Assembly: GCF_013304385.1 (NCBI RefSeq)
Contig: NZ_JAAITU010000010.1
Coordinates: 1-64,000, forward strand
From: Blautia glucerasea
GTDB lineage: Bacteria > Bacillota > Clostridia > Lachnospirales > Lachnospiraceae
Direction: 5' to 3'
Length of the DNA: 64,000 nucleotides
Made by a program: the position numbers and the translations under genes. Under the pieces are notes generated by a model, which was not told where the DNA came from, ran no database searches, and was given only the letters and a program-made list of their open reading frames with translations. This document shows positions 1-5,515 of this stretch, one piece after another; position 1 is the stretch's first letter; each line of letters starts with the position of its first letter.

Positions 1-60
1 AAACATTAGAAATTCCTTGATTTTCAAGGAAAAAAGACTTGACTATATAGGGAGGGCGAG

Positions 61-503
61 ATGTATTTCTGGGATAAGCATAAAACAATTACAAGCTATT
101 ATGAATTGCTTTCCAGCCGGATATGTGACCAGTATGGGTTAACTCGGATGGAATATGATATACTTATGTTCCTGCATAATAATCCGCAGCATAATACTGC
201 AGCAGAAATAGTAAAGATTAGAAAATCAACCAAATCACATGTTTCAACTTCGTTAAAAAAATTGAAGGATTTATTGAAAGAATACAAAGTGAAGACAATA
301 AAAAACATATTGAGATTGTTTTGCTGGATAAGGCAGAATTAATTGTGGAAGCAGGAATAAACGTACAAAAACAGTTTGCACAAAATGTTTTAAGCGGATT
401 GACAGAAGAAGAAACGCATATGTGTATCAAGGTTTTCAATAAGATTTGCAATAATGCAGAGGAGTATTTGAGGAAATATAAGGAGAGAGTGGATGAAAGC
501 TAG
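61..503 (+). pseudogene. MarR-family transcriptional regulator, frameshifted
   Basis: Two adjacent reading frames make one MarR-type winged-helix protein. The first frame (from ATG 61, after GGAGGGCGAG) carries the helix-turn-helix, including AAEIVKIRKSTKSHVSTSLKK. It runs out of phase near 262-270 and would stop at 342. The homologous continuation (GFIERIQSEDNKKHIEIVLLDK) is found in another frame from about 267 to 503 and holds the wing and the C-terminal dimerisation helices. At the junction LKKLK meets GFIERI, where MarR proteins usually have two or three more residues, so a small deletion fits better than a programmed shift. A sequencing error cannot be excluded. The gene overlaps the next one by 11 bp, so it probably led an operon with the membrane proteins downstream. 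Confidence 0.75.
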
Positions 504-933
504 ATTTTGTGTAAAGAGGAAAACATTGCTTCTGATTGCCGGAATCGTGTGGATGATAGCTGGTTTTAATGTTGCCAGATTAGGAGTATTATCCTACTTG
601 AATATTGAAAGAAAGTGGTATTTATATTTTATATCAATATTGGTATTTATTCTTTTGGGCTTAATGTTCTTCAAAATGAGTCAGAAATATACAAGACGAA
701 TCCTGGGATGTGAAGAGTACCGGCCATTTTGGAATTTCTTTGATCTAAAAGTATATTTAATTATGACCTGTATGATGAGTGGCGGGATCGGATTTCGAGC
801 AGTAGGTATATTTCCAGAGATGTTTATTACATTTTTTTATTCTGGACTGGGCTTCGCTTTAGCATTAGCAGGAGTTATTTTTACCAGAAACTATTTGTTT
901 TACAATCAACTGATAGAAGCGGAGCAGGATTAA
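493..933 (+). CDS. Integral membrane protein of unknown function
   Basis: The 146-residue product has a basic N-terminus (MKARFCVKRK) and about four hydrophobic segments, near residues 10-30, 42-62, 90-112 and 115-135, so it is an inner-membrane protein. I recognise no catalytic motif. ATG 493 follows AAGGAGAG and lies inside the end of the frameshifted MarR gene, suggesting translational coupling. Downstream, ATG 936 follows the stop by two bases, so the three genes form one transcription unit. A membrane protein under a MarR regulator is often a transporter or stress protein, but nothing here decides that. Confidence 0.75.
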   Translation: MKARFCVKRKTLLLIAGIVWMIAGFNVARLGVLSYLNIERKWYLYFISILVFILLGLMFFKMSQKYTRRILGCEEYRPFWNFFDLKVYLIMTCMMSGGIGFRAVGIFPEMFITFFYSGLGFALALAGVIFTRNYLFYNQLIEAEQD

Positions 934-935
934 TA

Positions 936-1130
936 ATGAGAGAGAATAATTACAAACCACAGATGCCCGATGTTATGGAGGCAATATTTGATGCGGCATA
1001 TCTGATCTTTGATTTGGTTGCCGCAGTGTTGTTTTTTATATTTTCAAAAGGAAACACCTTATTACTAATGATACCAAAAACTTGTGCATATATGTGGATT
1101 ATCGCAATGGGGCTTCAACTTTTATTTTAA
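936..1130 (+). CDS. Small membrane protein, probably truncated
   Basis: The 64-residue product begins with a hydrophilic stretch (MRENNYKPQMPDVMEAIFD), followed by a hydrophobic helix around residues 20-40 and a second one at the C-terminus. The end is abrupt, and the next gene is an obvious chimera, so this may be the N-terminal part of a longer membrane protein cut by a deletion and closed by chance sequence. It starts two bases after the stop of the preceding membrane gene and belongs to the same operon. A complete small two-helix protein is the alternative. Confidence 0.5.
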   Translation: MRENNYKPQMPDVMEAIFDAAYLIFDLVAAVLFFIFSKGNTLLLMIPKTCAYMWIIAMGLQLLF

Positions 1131-1160
1131 CTCCTCTTTTGAATTGGAGGTGTTGTTTAT

Positions 1161-2072
1161 ATGGAGTATATAGCGCATAAAGACGGTGAAAGAGTACAGA
1201 CAGTAAAAGAACACTTATATGGTACAGCAGAATTGGAAGGATCTTTTGCAGAAAAGTTTGGGAAGAAAGAATGGGGTTATTGCTGCGGAATACTACATGA
1301 TCTTGGAAAATATTCCAAAGAATTTCAAAGAAAAATTCAGAATGATACAAGTGAAAGAGTGGATCACTCAACTGCAGGTGCGAAAGTCTGCAATGAAAAG
1401 GGAGGTTACTATTCTATTTTAAGTTACTGTATTGCTGGACATCATGCCGGACTTCCGGATTATGGAAATACTGCCATCGGTAATAGTTTATGCGGAAGAT
1501 GCAATAAAAAAATCTGTGATTTTGAGAATTATAAAAATGAAATACAGATTCCAAAGCTTCATACGGATCCAATTGTGTTTGATCCAACAAAAAATTTGGA
1601 TTTTTCGAAAGGTATTCACGAAACAACAGAATATCTGGAAGTGTTTCTTAGAAATCTACTTTTAAACGAAAAAAATGAACTTCTCAATCGAAACCTTCAC
1701 ATAAGTAGACTTTTAAATGAAGAAAAAGTGGACATTCGAGATCGAAAAGTGGACATTCGAGATCAAAAAGTGGACATTCAAAACCGAAAAGTGGATATTC
1801 GAGATCAAAAAGTGGACATTCGAGCCTTAAAAGTGAATGTAGAAAACATATTTTCAGGCAAATGCAACAATTTTACAGTAAAAACAACAGTTAACATCCA
1901 TAGACTTTTTGCAAAGTTTGGATTTGATGAAGTATTTGGAAGAAGTGCAGTTATGGAGATTCTTGAACTGAAAAGTTCTGGAGCTTCAAAACTTCTTTCT
2001 AATTTGGTGCAGGCAGATATTATTGAACCAGTATCCGGTTACGGAAAAGGAAAATATAAATTCAAGAAGTAA
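1161..2072 (+). CDS. Chimera: Cas3 HD-nuclease N-terminus joined to a Fic/AlbA-type C-terminal tail
   Basis: The 303-residue reading frame starts at ATG 1161 after GGAGG (1145-1149). Residues 1 to about 150 match the HD domain of type I Cas3: VKEHL near the start, the HD pair in GILHDLGKYSKEF, a further His in VDHSTAG, and CIAGHHAGLPDYG. The Cas3 helicase motifs that should follow are absent. From about residue 153 (ETTEYLEVFLRNLLL) the sequence instead resembles the C-terminal tail of Fic or AlbA/ATP-binding proteins of Lachnospiraceae. It has a seven-residue tandem repeat (about 189-223) and a final winged-helix piece with RSAVMEILELKSSGASKLL. The most likely origin is an in-frame deletion between two genes. 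No other cas gene or CRISPR array is nearby, so a CRISPR role is unlikely. Whether the HD domain is still an active nuclease cannot be told. Confidence 0.7.
   Translation: MEYIAHKDGERVQTVKEHLYGTAELEGSFAEKFGKKEWGYCCGILHDLGKYSKEFQRKIQNDTSERVDHSTAGAKVCNEKGGYYSILSYCIAGHHAGLPDYGNTAIGNSLCGRCNKKICDFENYKNEIQIPKLHTDPIVFDPTKNLDFSKGIHETTEYLEVFLRNLLLNEKNELLNRNLHISRLLNEEKVDIRDRKVDIRDQKVDIQNRKVDIRDQKVDIRALKVNVENIFSGKCNNFTVKTTVNIHRLFAKFGFDEVFGRSAVMEILELKSSGASKLLSNLVQADIIEPVSGYGKGKYKFKK
1725..1829 (+). repeat. Five 21-bp tandem repeats inside the Cas3-HD/Fic chimera
   Basis: The unit AAAGTGGACATTCGAGATCA (plus one base) repeats five times with a few substitutions and encodes a KVDIRDQ-like heptad each time. 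The period is a multiple of three, so gain or loss of units keeps the frame. It forms a flexible or coiled linker ahead of the C-terminal winged helix. Confidence 0.9.
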
Positions 2073-2194
2073 TTCATATTCTTACGCTAAAGTATTATAA
2101 GATTTGCAGCATCGTTGCTGATGCCTGAACAGATACTTGGAGAATGCCAGAATCGGGTCGCAAGAATAAATAGATTTTCTTACAGATTAAATTT

Positions 2195-2440
2195 CAGTAT
2201 TTCGATGCAGACAGCAGATAAAAGTGCAGCTCAAAGTTTTGGAACAAATATCCTAATGTTTTCCCACGGTATTCGGCAAGGGCTTTTCCCTTGAGTGCCT
2301 GCAGACTGTGTCTATTTATTTGGATACTGCCGTCTGTAGGCCGGATGACGGTTGCAATACAGTTAAGCTGGGTGCCTTGCCATAGATTTTAGTTAGATTT
2401 TCAATATATAAAATAGGCTTCACATTAAGTTCTTCTAGCA
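2195..2440 (-). pseudogene. Remnant of an ABC transporter ATP-binding protein
   Basis: On the minus strand, around 2378-2420, the frame reads YIENLTKIYGK, typical of the N-terminus of an ABC ATPase. Further on (about 2290 down to 2200) another frame reads ALAEYRGKTLGYLFQNFEL, the segment around the Q-loop of antimicrobial-peptide or lipoprotein-type ABC ATPases. The Walker A region between them is missing or scrambled and stops interrupt the rest. This is a short decayed relic. The remainder of the 596-bp gap between 2073 and 2668 has no convincing gene. Confidence 0.55.
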
Positions 2441-2474
2441 TTATAATAAGATTTTGATGGCAAAAGCCCAAGGC

Positions 2475-2549
2475 TATGATACCTATGCATTGTTTCGTGC
2501 TATGTGCTCTCACAATCCTACCCTGGTATCATAATAGAAGCATAGCACG
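2475..2549. repeat. Two interleaved 9-bp inverted repeats
   Basis: TATGATACC (2475-2483) is complementary to GGTATCATA (2525-2533), and CGTGCTATG (2496-2504) to CATAGCACG (2541-2549). The pairs are interleaved (A-B-A'-B'), the order that in RNA would form a pseudoknot. They could also be paired operator sites left from the decayed ABC gene. A separate hairpin, CTTACAG/CTGTAAG, lies at 2568-2584. Confidence 0.6.
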
Positions 2550-2668
2550 GAAGCGAGATAAATAACACTTACAGTTGCTGTAAGAATATATTTACCTACT
2601 GTGAATAGTTGCGTTTGAAAATACTGTTCATATGTTGTAACGCCATTTTCAGAAGGAGATGATAAGGT

Positions 2669-3175
2669 TTGAAGAGAGAGAGTTATTCGATAGTATTCAG
2701 CAGCTTAACAGGTAATACGAAGAAGCTTGCGGATGTAATTCATGAAACACTGCCTAAGAATGAGTGTGATTATTTTGGCGCGATTGAAGCTCAGGTACCT
2801 CAATCAAAGTTGCTGTATGTAGGATTTTGGACAGACAAAGGGAATGCGGATCATAAAACTTTGGAATTGTTATCCAAATTAAAAAATAAAAAGATTTTTC
2901 TTTTTGGTACAGCTGGTTTTGGTGGAAGTGATGTATATTTTCAGAAGATTCTGGGACAAATCAGGCAGTCCATTGATTCAAGCAATGTTGTTGTCGGAGA
3001 ATATATGTGTCAGGGGAAAATGCCACAGTCTGTGAGGGAACGTTATCTGAGGATGAAAGAGAAACCGGAGCATCCGGCGAATCTTGATATGCTGATTGAC
3101 AATTTTGACCGTGCGTTGTCTCATCCTGACATGGATGATCTGCAAGGTCTGCAAACAGCCATTACAAAAGAATGA
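2669..3175 (+). CDS. Flavodoxin-family protein
   Basis: The 168-residue protein opens with a flavodoxin FMN-phosphate loop (SSLTGNTKKLADVI), and its middle (FLFGTAGFGGSDVYFQKIL) fits the second flavin-contacting loop. It resembles the flavodoxin_3-like single-domain proteins and would carry electrons in the cytoplasm. The start is TTG 2669, chosen because AAGGAG (2653-2658) is well placed. The nearer ATG 2659 is in a different frame. No partner oxidoreductase is adjacent; the gene sits alone between the decayed patch and a terminator, so its redox partner is unknown. Confidence 0.8.
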   Translation: MKRESYSIVFSSLTGNTKKLADVIHETLPKNECDYFGAIEAQVPQSKLLYVGFWTDKGNADHKTLELLSKLKNKKIFLFGTAGFGGSDVYFQKILGQIRQSIDSSNVVVGEYMCQGKMPQSVRERYLRMKEKPEHPANLDMLIDNFDRALSHPDMDDLQGLQTAITKE

Positions 3176-3178
3176 CTT

Positions 3179-3222
3179 GCTCTTTGAGAGGGGAGAAATC
3201 CTTTTCTCAAAGGGCTTTTTTT
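3179..3222 (+). terminator. Rho-independent terminator after the flavodoxin gene
   Basis: The stem GCTCTTTGAGAGG pairs with CCTTTTCTCAAAGGGC and is followed by a run of seven T. Confidence 0.85.
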
Positions 3223-3224
3223 AT

Positions 3225-3258
3225 GTAATAGGAGATTACTTCGTAATGTTCCTATTAC
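3225..3258. repeat. Long perfect hairpin between genes
   Basis: GTAATAGGA (3225-3233) pairs with TCCTATTAC (3250-3258), and ATTAC (3235-3239) with GTAAT (3243-3247), closing a three-base loop. There is no T-run, so it is not an ordinary terminator. It may be a REP-like extragenic palindrome. Confidence 0.7.
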
Positions 3259-3302
3259 GCAAAAACGCTCCGCGAGGATGCGACTTGCAAAGATGCCGGT
3301 GT

Positions 3303-3354
3303 AAAAAACAGATATAAAAAACAGATATAAAAAACAAATATAAAAAACAAATAT
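3303..3354. repeat. Four 13-bp A-rich tandem repeats upstream of a promoter
   Basis: The unit AAAAAACAGATAT (CAG changing to CAA in the last two copies) occurs four times head to tail and ends eight bases before a TTGACA box. It could act as an UP-like or bent-DNA element. Copy number may vary by slippage. Confidence 0.85.
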
Positions 3355-3361
3355 AAAAGAC

Positions 3362-3390
3362 TTGACAATCATAATGACATAGTGTACTAT
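3362..3390 (+). promoter_or_regulatory. Promoter with overlapping operator of the GntR/ABC operon
   Basis: TTGACA (3362-3367), a 17-base spacer and TACTAT (3385-3390) form a near-consensus sigma-A promoter. The palindrome ATAGT-GT-ACTAT (3379-3390) covers the -10 box and is a good candidate binding site for the GntR regulator encoded just downstream, which would make the operon autoregulated. Confidence 0.75.
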
Positions 3391-3423
3391 CTAACTATAA
3401 CAGCGATACACAAGGAGGATATT

Positions 3424-3774
3424 ATGGAATATAATCCCACATTGCCCATCTATCTTCAGACAGCCAATGCGATCAAGCGGGACATTGTAACAGGCAAGCT
3501 TCCCCCGGGAGCGAAGCTTCCATCTGTACGTGACCTGGCGGTGGAATATACTATCAACCCTAACACAGTCAGTCGAGTGTATAAAGAACTGGAAAGTGAG
3601 GGTGTATGCTTTACCAGACGAGGCATGGGAACCTTTGTTACAGAAGATTCAGCGAAGATAGATATGCTTAAGAAAGAGATGGCAGGCACTTTAATACGGG
3701 ATTTTCTGGAGGGAATGGAGCAGCTTGGGTATTCCAGGCATGAGGCTATCACCTTTCTGGAAAATGAAAAATGA
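3424..3774 (+). CDS. GntR-family regulator, YtrA subfamily
   Basis: The 117-residue protein has the N-terminal GntR winged helix (PIYLQTANAIKRDIVTGKLPPG, then SVRDLAVEYTINPNTVSRVYKELE and the wing RRGMGTFV). Only a short helical tail follows, which is the size and plan of the YtrA subfamily. ATG 3424 follows AAGGAGG (3412-3418). YtrA-type repressors usually control the ABC transporter encoded next to them, and that is the arrangement here: an ATPase and a membrane protein follow. Inducers of this subfamily are often cell-envelope-acting compounds. Nothing in the sequence identifies the one used here. Confidence 0.9.
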   Translation: MEYNPTLPIYLQTANAIKRDIVTGKLPPGAKLPSVRDLAVEYTINPNTVSRVYKELESEGVCFTRRGMGTFVTEDSAKIDMLKKEMAGTLIRDFLEGMEQLGYSRHEAITFLENEK

Positions 3775-3882
3775 AACCGGCGCATCTTGCAGTATGAATG
3801 TTTGGACATTTTTGGAGTCAAGTGGATATTCGCAACCCCACAGGGGCTTACTTGACACGGTTAAAATAATGATGAGGAGAAT

Positions 3883-4599
3883 ATGAAAATGGTTTTGGAA
3901 AGCAGAGAAGCAACAAAAACATATGGAAGAAAAACTGCTGTGGATCATGTATCCTTGGAACTGGAGGCAGGGTTTGTATATGCCATGCTGGGTCCTAACG
4001 GAAGTGGGAAAACCACCTGGATGAAGATGGCAGCAGGACTTGTGAAGCCAAATAGTGGTGGGATTCTTTACCAGAATCAGCCTATAGGCATCGAGAGCAA
4101 GAAAGAGATCGCCTATATGTCCACAGAACCCTACTTTTACAGCTGGATGACGGTAGCAGATGTGGGAAAATATTATGAGGATTTCTTTGATGATTTTTCT
4201 ATGGAAAAATATCATCAACTGATTACCAGTATGGAACTTACCGAAGATATGAGAGCCAAAAAGCTTTCTTCCGGTATGATGGCGAAGCTGAAAATAGCAG
4301 TGACTATGGCTAGAAAGGCGAAAATTTATCTGTTGGATGAACCATTGAACGGTATTGATCTTCTGGCAAGAGATGAGATTATGAGAACGATTCTGGCGTC
4401 CATTGAACCGGATGTGACGATGGTGATTTCCAGCCACCTGATCGATGAACTGGAGCGTGTGGCAGACGCTGTGCTTTTTATGAAGGAGGGGCATCTGATC
4501 CGGCAGTGTATGGTAGAAGAATTACGTATCAGCCAGCACAAATCTGTAGCTGATCTGTATCGTGAAATTTATGGACATGGAGGAGAGGCAGTATGTTGA
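3883..4599 (+). CDS. ABC transporter ATP-binding protein
   Basis: The 238-residue ATPase has Walker A GPNGSGKT (residues 37-44), a degenerate signature LSSGMMAKLKIA, Walker B YLLDEP (D152, E153) and the switch His in ISSHLIDEL. It powers the membrane protein encoded immediately downstream, whose start overlaps this gene by 7 bp. Regulator, ATPase and ABC-2-type permease together are a YtrABC-like exporter set. ATG 3883 has GAGGAG upstream. The signature has LSSGM instead of LSGGQ, as is common in this exporter class. Confidence 0.92.
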   Translation: MKMVLESREATKTYGRKTAVDHVSLELEAGFVYAMLGPNGSGKTTWMKMAAGLVKPNSGGILYQNQPIGIESKKEIAYMSTEPYFYSWMTVADVGKYYEDFFDDFSMEKYHQLITSMELTEDMRAKKLSSGMMAKLKIAVTMARKAKIYLLDEPLNGIDLLARDEIMRTILASIEPDVTMVISSHLIDELERVADAVLFMKEGHLIRQCMVEELRISQHKSVADLYREIYGHGGEAVC

Positions 4600-5318
4600 A
4601 GTTGATGAAATATGAATTTCGTAAAACCGCATTTTCAAAATTGATTTTATTATGCATTACCATGGTTGTGGAAATTGTATATTTACTGGGCGTTTTTTTG
4701 AAGAAAGACAACCTGCTTTTTATAGGGATTATGTTGCTGACCTTATGTGCTACCGCCGGAATCCTGTACATTGGTCTGGAAAGCATAAATGTTTTGCAGC
4801 GGGATCTGAACACGAAACAAAGCTATATGTTGTTTCTTACCCCAAGGAGCAGTTATCAGATCCTTGGAGCCAAGATTTTGGAAAATGGAATTTCTATTTT
4901 GCTGACAGGAGTATTTTTTGCAGTTCTGGCAGTGATTGATATAGCCGTAGGCAATTATAAAGAACTTTGGGATATGTTGTACAGGTTCCTGGATATGAAT
5001 ATGAATATATCCATTGATCCCTGGATGATCGCTTTTAACTTCTTCTCAGCTTTGGCCGGCTGGATCACATGTATTGTAAGTGCGGATTTAGCTGTGATCT
5101 TATCTGCCAGTGTGCTTGCTGGTAAGAAGGCTAGTGGAATCATAGCCTTTATTATTTTCATTATCCTGACCACCATTCTGGGAATGGGTATGGATATGCT
5201 TCCGGAACTGAATAGTATAGAACTTACCTTTGCTCTTGATATAGCGGTATCTTTCCTGGCTGCTGCGATTTTTTATCTGATCAGCGGCTGGATTATGGAT
5301 AAGAAGCTAAGCGTATAG
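4593..5318 (+). CDS. ABC-2-type transporter membrane protein
   Basis: The 241-residue protein has about six hydrophobic segments (near residues 17-35, 42-65, 95-120, 142-170, 178-203 and 215-236), as expected for an ABC-2 permease half. The start overlaps the end of the ATPase gene, so the two are translationally coupled and probably assemble as a dimeric exporter. The substrate is unknown. The YtrA-type regulator suggests a stress- or antibiotic-responsive export or membrane-remodelling function. Confidence 0.85.
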   Translation: MLKLMKYEFRKTAFSKLILLCITMVVEIVYLLGVFLKKDNLLFIGIMLLTLCATAGILYIGLESINVLQRDLNTKQSYMLFLTPRSSYQILGAKILENGISILLTGVFFAVLAVIDIAVGNYKELWDMLYRFLDMNMNISIDPWMIAFNFFSALAGWITCIVSADLAVILSASVLAGKKASGIIAFIIFIILTTILGMGMDMLPELNSIELTFALDIAVSFLAAAIFYLISGWIMDKKLSV

Positions 5319-5423
5319 AAAAAGTAAATTCATAAAAAATCAATAAAAGAAATCAGCAAAAGAAATATCAGTACATTCAGTAAAAGCAAAGTAAAAGCAA
5401 AATTAGTAAAAGTAATATCAGTT

Positions 5424-5468
5424 AAGCTCTTTCTGTGATAAAATCAGAATCATGGAAAGGGCTTTTAT
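5424..5468 (+). terminator. Terminator-like hairpin after the ABC operon
   Basis: AAGCTCTTTC (5424-5433) pairs with GAAAGGGCTTTT (5455-5466). The loop contains TGTGATAAAAT, which is also present in the terminator at 9027-9070. The preceding 5319-5423 is AT-rich filler with imperfect AGTAAAAG repeats and no gene. Confidence 0.65.
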
Positions 5469-5515
5469 GTATACTTGAGCTGAGACAGAAATGATGTGTA
5501 GAAAAGAGGTATGAG

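Noticed and set aside
1725-1829. Short regularly spaced repeats next to a Cas3-like domain, possibly a CRISPR array
   Set aside because: The 21-bp units are contiguous with no spacers, keep the reading frame and encode a heptad repeat, so they are protein-coding repeats.
2669-3175. Flavodoxin with a MarR gene upstream, possibly a bilirubin-reductase operon (MarR, reductase, flavodoxin)
   Set aside because: No old-yellow-enzyme-like reductase is present, and the MarR gene is 2 kb away, frameshifted and followed by unrelated genes.
3691-4494. 267-codon minus-strand frame over the ABC ATPase
   Set aside because: It is opposite a well-defined ATPase with all motifs and has no start signal or domain.
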